A DNA stretch of 20,495 bases from Burkholderiales bacterium UBA4615 (GTDB lineage: Bacteria; Pseudomonadota; Gammaproteobacteria; Burkholderiales; Burkholderiaceae_E): assembly GCA_002386465.1 (NCBI GenBank), contig DGIT01000131.1, forward strand, positions 290 through 20,784, in the 5' to 3' direction. Shown here one piece after another: positions 8,280 to 14,978 of the stretch (position 1 is the stretch's first letter; every line of letters begins with the position of its first letter). The position numbers and the translations under genes were made by a program. The notes under the pieces are model-generated. The model worked only from the letters and a program-made list of their open reading frames with translations, ran no database searches and had not been told where the DNA came from.

Positions 8280-8573
8280 CTACTGAGATGACGCCTCAGA
8301 CCCGCCGCCGATCCCAAGAACAAACGGGGCAGGTCGGGCTGGCTGCGTGAACGAACGCTGATAGCGCTCCATCGTTTCTCTGGCGGAGCGCCCGTCAAGA
8401 CCCTCGGGGATGCGGTTTTGATTTGCGACCGAGGCGTTCGGTTGGATCACCTGCTCGGCCATCAGCGTTTTAACGGACTCGCCGTAGTAACGATCAAACG
8501 CCGGCGTGGTGGGTGCGCATCCCACACACGCCACCATCACCGTCAAGACTCCAAGGCTACGCATGACAGACAT
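8280..8573 (-). CDS. Small Tad-locus lipoprotein (RcpB/CpaD position)
   Basis: This is a 97-residue lipoprotein between the secretin and tadG genes, the position where other Tad loci carry rcpB or cpaD. The signal peptide MSVMRSLGVLTVMVACVGC ends at Cys19; the residue at -3 is itself cysteine, slightly unusual for a lipobox. The mature part contains YYGESVKTLMAEQVIQP, GLDGRSARETMERYQRSF and a terminal GIGGG stretch, recalling small lipoproteins in betaproteobacterial Tad clusters. Exact function is unknown; a helper role for the secretin is plausible by context. The start ATG 8573 has GAGGG seven bases upstream and lies 10 nt after the rcpA stop. ATG 8564 is an alternative; the open frame to 8735 runs inside rcpA and was rejected. 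Confidence 0.8.
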   Translation of the reverse strand: MSVMRSLGVLTVMVACVGCAPTTPAFDRYYGESVKTLMAEQVIQPNASVANQNRIPEGLDGRSARETMERYQRSFTQPARPAPFVLGIGGGSEASSQ

Positions 8574-8583
8574 TTCGACACCC

Positions 8584-10287
8584 TCACTTAATTTCGAAGA
8601 CAGGGGCAGCAGGCCGCGGTGACACCGAGGCAGGCACTGGAGGGATACCGTCGGAGTCAAGGCGCCCGTCCAGCATGAGTGCCGCCCTGCCAGGAGTGCC
8701 GATGCGATCGGTGGGCAGTACATAATTCGGACCAAGTGGCTTCACAAGACGGGGCGTCACGATAAACACCAGCTCGGTGTTCTCGTTTTGGAACTCGGTG
8801 CTTCGAAACAAGGCGCCGATGATCGGCAATTCGCCCAGGATGGGCAGAGCACGCACCGTTGACGCCCCGCTGCTCTTGATCAGACCGCCAATCGCAAAAC
8901 TTTGACCGTCAAAAAGTTGGACAGTGGTCGATGCCCGGCGCGTGCTGATCAGCGGCAGCACCGTAGACGAAAACGTGCCGGTCGAAACGCCCACGCCCTG
9001 TCGGGATAGTTCTGACACCTCAGGTGCCACCCGCAAATTGATCCTTCCGTCGGCGAGCACGGTCGGAGTGAAGCGCAGCCCCACACCGAACTCTTTCTCT
9101 TCGAGTGTCACTGCCACTGCACCCGTGCCACTGGCTTGGGCCACGGGGATCAGGATCTTGCCACCGGCCAGGAAACTTCCCTCCTGTCCGCTGATCGCCA
9201 TAACGTTTGGCTCAGCCAGAATGCGCACCAGGCCATCACGTTTCTCAGCCTCGATGCTGAATTGGTCACCGCGTGCATTGATGCCACCGAGCGTTGCGCC
9301 CAAGGCACCTGACAGGAAATTCGTGAGGAAGGTATACGTCCAGGCGCCACTTGTACGAATGCCACCAACCGAGGCCCCTAGCTTGTCAAGAAGGTTCTTG
9401 GAAACTTCGGCGACCTTGACCTCCAGCATGACCTGCTGCGCGCTGCTCACTGAGAGCAAATTGACCACCCTCGCGGACAGTGGCGCAGCGCCAGCATCAG
9501 CTCGTTCGATCGCCCCAGCACCGCCACCGGTTCCTAACCCGGGCGTTCCCGACGAAGCACCTACCCGAGAAACACCACCACGGTTACCCGTACGAACGTA
9601 AGCGTTCGCGATCACGACTGCACGCTCCACCGCCGCGGCATCGCGCACAACCCCGGTGAGAACCAGGCTGTCACCCGCAGCCGTCACGCGAACATTGGGT
9701 TCATCCGGCATCAGTTCGGTGAGTTTGGCCTGTACTGCATCTGTATCGATGCCGACCACAACGTCCAGAAGAACGCAGCGCCCGCTTCGCCCTTGAAGGA
9801 TCACATTCGTCGAACCAATGCGAGCACTGGCCATGTAGAGGACCTGCGCAGACACCATACGACTGTCGACCACCCCTGGGTCTCCGACCGTGCGGCGCAC
9901 GACTGGCTCCGGCAAGTCGATCAAGGTGGACTTGCCTGCGTTCATCTTGACAAGAATCGCCTGGGGCAACCCGCCGGAACACGAGGGGGCGGACTCTGCA
10001 GTGCCACCCTCAGAAACAGGATCTGCCGGGGCCAATGGAGCACGAGGCTGAGCCGATCTTGGCGATTGAACCGCGCGCGGGACCGCTGACGGACTCATGC
10101 CGGCAGCTTGACCCGCGGTTTGTGATGGGGCACCCGTTTGCGCCGAAACCGTCAAAGGAAGACACAGCGCAACGAGAACAGTAAAAGCTGAAAGCCCGCC
10201 GGAGATAGCCGATCTGTGCTCGAAACTCCCTCGGGCAGGCGGGACCGGCATGCGTTGTGGCATCAAGTTTATTGCCTTCAAAAACAT
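8584..10287 (-). CDS. rcpA: Tad outer-membrane secretin RcpA/CpaC
   Basis: RcpA (CpaC) forms the outer-membrane channel through which the Flp pilus leaves. The product has about 567 residues from ATG 10287. After a signal peptide (AFTVLVALCLPLTVSAQ) and a Pro/Ala-rich linker comes the CpaC N-terminal domain (IDLPEPVVRRTVGDPGVVD, then a GRCVLLDVVVG strand), a BON-like segment (VRVTAAGDSLVLTGVVRDAA), a Gly-rich insertion (GLGTGGGAGA) and the C-terminal secretin domain: ILAEPNVMAISGQEGSFLAGG, FGVGLRFTPTVLADGRINLR, VQLFDGQSFAIGGLI, LPILGELPIIGALFRS and NTELVFIVTPRLV. These are the hallmark secretin motifs. ATG 10287 overlaps the rcpC stop by 10 nt; ATG 10263 is an alternative with GAAGG 11 nt upstream and gives a more usual leader. 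Confidence 0.94.
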   Translation of the reverse strand: MFLKAINLMPQRMPVPPARGSFEHRSAISGGLSAFTVLVALCLPLTVSAQTGAPSQTAGQAAGMSPSAVPRAVQSPRSAQPRAPLAPADPVSEGGTAESAPSCSGGLPQAILVKMNAGKSTLIDLPEPVVRRTVGDPGVVDSRMVSAQVLYMASARIGSTNVILQGRSGRCVLLDVVVGIDTDAVQAKLTELMPDEPNVRVTAAGDSLVLTGVVRDAAAVERAVVIANAYVRTGNRGGVSRVGASSGTPGLGTGGGAGAIERADAGAAPLSARVVNLLSVSSAQQVMLEVKVAEVSKNLLDKLGASVGGIRTSGAWTYTFLTNFLSGALGATLGGINARGDQFSIEAEKRDGLVRILAEPNVMAISGQEGSFLAGGKILIPVAQASGTGAVAVTLEEKEFGVGLRFTPTVLADGRINLRVAPEVSELSRQGVGVSTGTFSSTVLPLISTRRASTTVQLFDGQSFAIGGLIKSSGASTVRALPILGELPIIGALFRSTEFQNENTELVFIVTPRLVKPLGPNYVLPTDRIGTPGRAALMLDGRLDSDGIPPVPASVSPRPAAPVFEIK

Positions 10288-11156
10288 TCGCTGCGACGTT
10301 CGCTGCCGATCAATGCATCGACGCATGTTTTGGGCTCCGCGCGAAGCACAGCGGATGCTTCCGCACGCCCCCCCTCGCGAACAGGGGCTGGCGCGGGTTT
10401 GGGAAGTGCTGCGGCGGCGGCAGCGGCGGCAGGGGCGCGCGGCGGCAAACCCAACAATCCCTCGCGCGTTGCGCCTCGTGTTGCCGCCGCCATGTCTTCC
10501 GCCTGACTTCTCAAAACAAGAGAAAGCGTGCCAATGCTGCGCGCGAGATCGAGCTTCTCCGCATCATCGGGCGACACTTCGAGCGTGACCGCGTTCACTC
10601 TGCCGTTGACCGCCCCGGTTGTGGACACAGCCAGGACTCGCACGCGTTGCAGAACAATTTTCGAGATGTTTCGCTGCCGATCACCGTCTACGCTGTCGCT
10701 GGTGTTTACCAGCACATCCACAAAACTGCCCTCCAGCGCATCACCCGACACCCCTACCACTTCATTCACACCCACAGAGATAGCCCGCTTACCAGGCTTG
10801 ATCGACGCAATAAGCCCGCCACGTGCGCCCTTCGCTGCAAGCTTTGTCTCGAGAATCGGTTCGCCCTTGACCATGTTGGCGAGCGGCACACGCCCGACCG
10901 CATCCTCCGCCTTGGCGATGCCACCCTGAGGCACTGCCTCTGCAGGCCAGGACGCCATTTTCACCTGCTTGACCGTGAGCGGATATCCCAGCCGCAGATC
11001 CTCCGATGCGACGGCCACCTGCACGAACTTTGACTCGGCGTCGGACGAAGACCGCGCACTCGCCTGATCGTTCAACCAGCGCACAGCCAAGACGGCAGCG
11101 GCTAGCCCGGCCAGCAAAGCCAGTCCGATCATGATCAACGTACGGCTCGAACGCAT
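10278..11156 (-). CDS. rcpC: Tad pilus assembly protein RcpC/CpaB (SAF domain)
   Basis: RcpC (CpaB) is a periplasmic, membrane-anchored partner of the RcpA secretin. The 292 residues start with a membrane anchor (LIMIGLALLAGLAAAVLAV), followed by an SAF-type domain with VQVAVASEDLRLGYPLT and the family motif KGEPILETKLA, then ISVGVNEVVGVSGDALEGSFVDVL, the typical CpaB core. It ends in an Ala/Pro-rich tail with eight alanines in a row (coded near 10405-10445) and two cysteines (KTCVDA, SECF). ATG 11156 is 14 nt after the tadV stop; the ribosome binding site (TTGGA) is weak. The gene overlaps rcpA by 10 nt. The tail is low-complexity and probably a flexible linker. Confidence 0.93.
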   Translation of the reverse strand: MRSSRTLIMIGLALLAGLAAAVLAVRWLNDQASARSSSDAESKFVQVAVASEDLRLGYPLTVKQVKMASWPAEAVPQGGIAKAEDAVGRVPLANMVKGEPILETKLAAKGARGGLIASIKPGKRAISVGVNEVVGVSGDALEGSFVDVLVNTSDSVDGDRQRNISKIVLQRVRVLAVSTTGAVNGRVNAVTLEVSPDDAEKLDLARSIGTLSLVLRSQAEDMAAATRGATREGLLGLPPRAPAAAAAAAALPKPAPAPVREGGRAEASAVLRAEPKTCVDALIGSERRSECF

Positions 11157-11170
11157 TCAAGTATCCAAGG

Positions 11171-11704
11171 TCAAACGGGTGGACCGAAGAAACGATAAAC
11201 GGCCACCCCTGCACTGATCGCCAGCGCATAGGGTAGTCGAACAGGACGAACAGGCTTGTTGCCACCCGCCGAACCCGGGCGCAAAAACTCGATCTGTCGA
11301 AACCGAATAAACAGCGCTAGCTTGGAAACTGTTTGCTTCCAACCATCCAACCACCACAGCACCGCCAACCCCATCGCACCCCCTGCCATCCCCGTGTAAA
11401 CGATGACCCAAAGGATTCCTGGAACACCCAGGAACGCCCCAATCGCAGCCATCAGTTTCACGTCTCCGGCGCCTAAAGCGCGCATCGCATATAGAGGTAA
11501 AGGCACGAGCAGTCCGAAGACCGCGCCCAAAATACATTGGCTCAAGGTGAGTTCGCCGAGTCCGAGAAGAATCAGCGCGACGGAGGCACACAAAACAACG
11601 CCGACCAATACATTGGGAATGCGGCGAAAACGCACGTCAAAAAAACAAGCCAAGCCCAGCGCGATAAGAAGTCCTGTATCAGTCCATCCAAACAACGGGC
11701 GCAC
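11171..11704 (-). CDS. tadV: Prepilin peptidase TadV/CpaA (A24 family)
   Basis: TadV is the inner-membrane aspartic peptidase that removes leader peptides from Flp pilins and TadE/F pseudopilins. The 177-residue polytopic protein shows both catalytic aspartates of the A24 family: Asp23 in FFDVRFRRIPN and Asp81 in GAGDVKLMAAIGAFLG. The methyltransferase domain of long PilD-type enzymes is absent, as expected for TadV. It starts with GTG at 11704 (reading MRPLFGWTDTG) and has only a poor ribosome binding site; no in-frame ATG at a suitable place was found, so the exact start is uncertain. It follows the second Flp gene after 41 nt. Its substrates are probably the four G|xxxxE proteins in this cluster. 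Confidence 0.93.
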   Translation of the reverse strand: MRPLFGWTDTGLLIALGLACFFDVRFRRIPNVLVGVVLCASVALILLGLGELTLSQCILGAVFGLLVPLPLYAMRALGAGDVKLMAAIGAFLGVPGILWVIVYTGMAGGAMGLAVLWWLDGWKQTVSKLALFIRFRQIEFLRPGSAGGNKPVRPVRLPYALAISAGVAVYRFFGPPV

Positions 11705-11745
11705 CCCAATTGCTCAAAAATCTTTCAGAGCCTGCAAACCCAGGA

Positions 11746-12108
11746 CTAATTCCCGTTCCCGCCCCTCGCAGCGCCGCCCGGACCCGGATGCGTGGCACTG
11801 CCGGAGTTGGCAACGCCAGTACCACTCGCATTCGAGGCTGCATTCGAGGCAGCGCCCGCATTCGCGTTGCCCACTAAGCCTGCGGCCACTCCCGTTTGAC
11901 CAGGGGCCGCACCTGCTCGGCCAGGCGAACCCGAGATCGCATCACCAGCGACTGTCGTCGATGTCGAAAACAGCGCAGGCAATTGAACACCGAATCCACG
12001 ACCAGCAACAAAAACCAAAAGGGACACTAACGCTGCGAGTACCGCGTATTCAATTGCGGAGGCACCACGCTGGTAACGTACGCGAACCGTGCGCAATAGA
12101 GACTGCAT
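11746..12108 (-). CDS. Flp-family pilin-like protein with long Gly/Ala/Ser/Asn tail
   Basis: This 120-residue protein starts at ATG 12108 with AAGGG six bases upstream. The leader MQSLLRTVRVRYQRG is followed by ASAIEYAVLAALVSLLVFVA: cleavage after Gly15 leaves Glu20 at +5 and Tyr21 at +6, the exact Flp prepilin signature. Ordinary Flp pilins end shortly after this helix, but here about 70 residues follow, made almost only of Gly, Ala, Ser, Asn, Thr and Pro (AGAASNAASNASGTG, then GGNGN at the end). The tail looks disordered. It may be a minor or tip pilin, or a pilin with a surface-exposed spacer. There are no cysteines, unlike most other exported subunits here. It sits between flp1 and tadV in the same direction. 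Confidence 0.85.
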   Translation of the reverse strand: MQSLLRTVRVRYQRGASAIEYAVLAALVSLLVFVAGRGFGVQLPALFSTSTTVAGDAISGSPGRAGAAPGQTGVAAGLVGNANAGAASNAASNASGTGVANSGSATHPGPGGAARGGNGN

Positions 12109-12135
12109 CTTGAACCCTTTAATCAAGCCAAACAA

Positions 12136-12360
12136 GCCAAATCGACTCGCCCGCAGGCTTCAGATGTTCACGTTGCACTCATCAAGAGCAGACGCACTTT
12201 CGTTAACAACCAGAAGTCTTGAAACGGCTTTGGCAGAGCAAAACCTTCTCCCGACTGCCATCAAATAAACGCTTGAACACTGCCTCGCTACCACTGCTCA
12301 CCGCACCGTACGATCGGATCGACAGGCACGGTGAGCAACCGGAGATAACAGTCCAAATTA
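12136..12360 (-). other. Flp1-Flp2 intergenic region
   Basis: The gap between the two pilin genes contains no coding frame that I can support. It holds the stem-loop at 12296-12336 close to the first pilin's stop. The rest shows no clear promoter. Immediately before the second pilin (12109-12135) lies its ribosome binding site. Confidence 0.6.
12296..12336 (-). other. Stem-loop downstream of the Flp1 gene
   Basis: On the plus strand GCTCACCG (12296-12303) is the exact reverse complement of CGGTGAGC (12329-12336), giving an 8-bp stem with a 25-nt loop. A shorter competing stem is possible between CACCGT (12304-12309) and ACGGTG (12328-12333). In the transcript it begins 24 nt after the flp1 stop codon. 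No T-run follows, so it is not a standard intrinsic terminator; it may protect the pilin mRNA end, act as a processing site or attenuate transcription. Confidence 0.55.
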
Positions 12361-12558
12361 TTAACAGGTCGCCCCGGCGCTGTTAACACAGGCTTTCGCC
12401 TTGTCTGCAGCCGATCCGAACACGCCATTCAGGTCGAACTGCTTGACAGCAACGAACACCACGGTTGCGATCACAGCAACCAGAACAGCGTATTCAACCG
12501 CCGAAGCCCCTTCTTCATCAGCCAGAAATGCAGCAACCGCTTGTTTGAATCGGATCAT
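12361..12558 (-). CDS. flp: Flp-type pilin (major pilin candidate) with C-terminal cysteine pair
   Basis: This 65-residue Flp prepilin is probably the main fibre subunit. The leader of 17 residues ends in ADEEG and is followed by ASAVEYAVLVAVIATVVFVA; TadV cleavage after Gly17 would leave a 48-residue mature pilin with Glu22 at +5 and Tyr23 at +6. The hydrophobic helix and short polar tail are the usual Flp layout. Two cysteines, 57 and 65, lie in the tail (CVNSAGATC), the second being the last residue; they could form a small disulfide loop. ATG 12558 is preceded by GAGGGG, a strong ribosome binding site. It is the first gene of the cluster, after a 400-bp gap, as expected for a highly expressed pilin. 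Confidence 0.93.
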   Translation of the reverse strand: MIRFKQAVAAFLADEEGASAVEYAVLVAVIATVVFVAVKQFDLNGVFGSAADKAKACVNSAGATC

Positions 12559-12958
12559 TTTGAACCCCTCTAAAGAACTAGGTAAACGTAGTTAAAATAA
12601 AGATCGTCTGGGACCATGCGGGGAAACCTGACGATCGCATTCAGGCAAACGCCTCACCACCCCCATGCAAACCTGTTCGCATTGTACAGAACGTAACGCA
12701 GATGGATGTGGAAAAGCGCACACATCGCGCGCAACGCACATCACAGATCAAATCAATCTCGATACGCACTCATCGGACGGTAACTACCGACGAACGGTGA
12801 TCATAAGGAACAATCATCTGTACAAAACGAGCACATCGTAAATTTTCGCCGGGCACTGACATGGGTGCATCGAAACCTGTAACGATCAAGCATCGATACA
12901 GTGCAAAGTGCGCACCCGCTTGATGCACCTCGCTCATGTTCGAAGCGCCACGCACCGA
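12559..12958. other. 400-bp intergenic region between htpG and flp; probable Tad operon control region
   Basis: No coding frame is convincing in this stretch. It lies downstream of htpG and upstream of the first pilin gene, both on the minus strand, so it should hold the htpG 3' end and the promoter of the Tad operon. I see an imperfect inverted repeat 44 nt upstream of the flp ATG (12602-12636), and two nested short inverted repeats (GGTGCATC 12864-12871 with 12922-12929; ATCAAGC 12885-12891 with 12918-12924) just beyond the htpG stop. The latter have no T-run. A TACAAT at 12681-12686 (minus strand) is a possible -10, but has no matching -35. No sigma-54 (-24/-12) element was found. Confidence 0.6.
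12602..12636. repeat. Inverted repeat upstream of flp (possible operator)
   Basis: GATCGTCTGG at 12602-12611 and CCTGACGATC at 12627-12636 are inverted copies that match at nine of ten positions, with a 15-nt spacer. It ends 44 nt upstream of the flp start codon. It could be a binding site for a dimeric regulator of the Tad operon or a 5'-leader hairpin. No regulator gene is in the window to link it to. Confidence 0.4.
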
Positions 12959-14875
12959 CTAAGTGTTCGCCACCCCCAACAACAACCCATTCAACCGTTT
13001 CACAAACCCAGCCGGGTCTTCCAGATGCCCGCCCTCGGCCAACACCGCCTGATCAAACAACAGATGCGACCAACCGTCTGCATCCGCCGTTTGCGCCCCC
13101 TGGTCCTTCATGCGCGCCACCAGCGGGTGCGCAGGATTGATCTCAAGAATCGGTTTGCGCTCCGGGGCTTGTTGGCCGGCCTGCTTGAGCATGCGTTCCA
13201 GCGTGCCACTCATCTCACCTTCGTCGGACACCAGACAGGACGGTGAATCGGTCAGGCGGTCGGTGACCCGCACGTCTTTCACTTTCTCGCCTAAGGCCGT
13301 CTTGATCCGGGCGACCAGATCGGCGAAGTCCTTAGCGACCTCTTCGACTTTCGCTTTCTCTTTTGCATCCTGCAGGCTGCCTAAGTCGAGGCCACCACGC
13401 GCGACCGAAACCAATTGCTTGCCATCGAATTCGCTTAGGAACGACAGCATCCATTCGTCCACCCTGTCAGACAGGACCAGCACTTCGACCTCTTTACGGC
13501 GAAACACTTCCAGGTGCGGGCTGCTGCGGGCGGCCGACTCATTCTCCGCAGTCACGTAATAGATCTTGTCCTGGCCTTCCTTCATGCGCGCCACATACTG
13601 CTCAAGCGCTACGGTCTGCTCCCCAGAGGCCGTACTGGTGGATGCAAAGCGCAAGAGCTTCGCAAGACGCTCCTGGTTGCCGAAATCTTCGCCCAAGCCT
13701 TCTTTCAGAACCTGCCCGAATTCACCCCAGAACTTTGCGTAGTCCTCGGGTTTGTTTTCAGCCAGATCTTCCAGCATAGACAGCACGCGCTTGGTGCTGC
13801 CCTCCCGAATGGCGCGCACATCCCGGCTTTCCTGCAAAATTTCCCGCGATACATTGAGCGGCAAGTCCGCTGAATCGACCACGCCCTTCACAAAGCGCAG
13901 ATACACCGGCATGAGCTGCTCGGCGTCATCCATGATGAAGACGCGACGCACATATAAACGAATGCCGCGACGATGCTGGCGGTCCCACAAATCAAAGGGT
14001 GCACGGGCCGGCACATACAACAGCTGGGTGTATTCGCTGCGCCCCTCCACACGGTTGTGCGTCCAGGCTAGGGGCGCATCGGCGTCATTGGTCAGATGCT
14101 TGTAGAACTCCCGGTATTGCTCGTCCTCGATCTCGGACTTGCTACGCGTCCAGAGCGCACTGGCCTGATTGACCGTTTCCCACTCCACCGCATCGCCTTC
14201 TTTCGTGGCCTCCTGCTTCATGCGGATCGGCAGCGAAATATGGTCGGAATATTTTCGAATGATCGAGCGCAAGCGCCATCCGTTCAGCAGATCCGACGGG
14301 TCTGAGGCATCTTCGTCTTCAGGCTTGGCACGCAGATGCAGGGTCACGCGGGTGCCGCGCTCAGCGCGCGTGATCGGCTCGATGCTGAATTCTCCCGTGC
14401 CTTCCGACTCCCAGCGAATGCCTTCTTCCGCCGACAGACCAGCGCGGCGCGACTCCACCGTGACCCGATCCGCCACGATGAAAGACGAATAAAAGCCTAC
14501 GCCGAACTGACCGATCAGGTTGGCGTCGCGTGCCTTGTCGCCGGTAAGGTTGGAGAAAAACTCCTTGGTACCCGAGCGGGCGATGGTGCCCAGGTTATCA
14601 ATGGCCTCCTGGCGCGACAGCCCGATGCCGTTGTCGGTGATGGTGATGGTGCGCGCAGCGGCGTCATGCTCAATGCGGATCTGCAGATCGGTATCAGTGC
14701 CATACCAGTCGGGATGGTCGATCGCCTCGAAGCGCAGCTTGTCACAGGCATCCGACGCATTGGAGACCAGCTCACGCAAGAAAATCTCGCGGTTGCTGTA
14801 GAGCGAATGGATCATCAGCTGCAGCAGCTGCGTGACTTCGGTCTGAAAGCCGAGGGTTTGCTTGGTATCACTCAT
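12959..14875 (-). CDS. htpG: Molecular chaperone HtpG (Hsp90 family)
   Basis: HtpG is the bacterial Hsp90, an ATP-dependent cytoplasmic chaperone dimer. The 638 residues have normal length and order: N-terminal GHKL ATPase domain with ELVSNASDACDKL (catalytic Glu35, Asn39), DNGIGLS (Asp81), GTIARSGTKEF and the lid/glycine segment IGQFGVGFYSSF; then the middle domain with YVRRVFIMDD, LPVYLRFVKGVVDS-like and LNVSREILQ motifs; then the C-terminal dimerisation domain. The start ATG 14875 is supported by the family N-terminus (TLGFQTEVTQLLQLMIHSLYSN). The ribosome binding site is weak. A sigma-32-like promoter lies upstream, fitting heat-shock control. It is divergent from the LysE gene and not obviously part of the Tad operon. 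Confidence 0.98.
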   Translation of the reverse strand: MSDTKQTLGFQTEVTQLLQLMIHSLYSNREIFLRELVSNASDACDKLRFEAIDHPDWYGTDTDLQIRIEHDAAARTITITDNGIGLSRQEAIDNLGTIARSGTKEFFSNLTGDKARDANLIGQFGVGFYSSFIVADRVTVESRRAGLSAEEGIRWESEGTGEFSIEPITRAERGTRVTLHLRAKPEDEDASDPSDLLNGWRLRSIIRKYSDHISLPIRMKQEATKEGDAVEWETVNQASALWTRSKSEIEDEQYREFYKHLTNDADAPLAWTHNRVEGRSEYTQLLYVPARAPFDLWDRQHRRGIRLYVRRVFIMDDAEQLMPVYLRFVKGVVDSADLPLNVSREILQESRDVRAIREGSTKRVLSMLEDLAENKPEDYAKFWGEFGQVLKEGLGEDFGNQERLAKLLRFASTSTASGEQTVALEQYVARMKEGQDKIYYVTAENESAARSSPHLEVFRRKEVEVLVLSDRVDEWMLSFLSEFDGKQLVSVARGGLDLGSLQDAKEKAKVEEVAKDFADLVARIKTALGEKVKDVRVTDRLTDSPSCLVSDEGEMSGTLERMLKQAGQQAPERKPILEINPAHPLVARMKDQGAQTADADGWSHLLFDQAVLAEGGHLEDPAGFVKRLNGLLLGVANT

Positions 14876-14932
14876 GTCTGAATCGCTACTCGTTTGGAAA
14901 AATCAGGGTTTGAAGCCGTAAAATCTTCAGTC

Positions 14933-14959
14933 TTGGGGCTGGTCCTCGCACTCTTCAAG
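14933..14959 (-). promoter_or_regulatory. Heat-shock (sigma-32 type) promoter of htpG
   Basis: Reading the minus strand, CTTGAA (14954-14959) is followed after 15 nt by CCCCAA (14933-14938). The known sigma-32 consensus is CTTGAA, 13-15 nt, CCCCAT. The match is six of six at -35 and five of six at -10. Transcription would begin near 14925, giving a leader of about 50 nt. htpG is a classical sigma-32 target, so gene and promoter agree. Confidence 0.72.
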
Positions 14960-14978
14960 TCCCACTGCACCCGCCCTC

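Noticed and set aside
8252..8398. Longer N-terminus for tadG (49 extra residues)
   Set aside because: The extension overlaps the small lipoprotein gene by over 100 nt and adds an unrelated Arg/Ser-rich leader before the normal basic leader and membrane helix.
8574..8735. Longer N-terminus for the small lipoprotein
   Set aside because: The extension lies inside rcpA and would bury the lipoprotein signal; ATG 8573 has a good ribosome binding site.
8924..9601. 225-codon open frame on the plus strand
   Set aside because: It lies opposite the secretin gene, whose protein has clear family motifs; the plus-strand product is Ser/Pro/Arg-rich with no recognisable domain.
10257..11033. 258-codon open frame on the plus strand
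   Set aside because: It is antisense to rcpC and the start of rcpA; the product is rich in His, Arg and Cys with no known motif.
12681..12686. TACAAT as -10 of a housekeeping promoter for flp
   Set aside because: The hexamer 17 nt upstream (ACATCC) is not -35-like, so it was not listed as a promoter.
12864..12929. Nested inverted repeats after htpG as a terminator
   Set aside because: Stems are short with long loops and there is no T-run on either strand.
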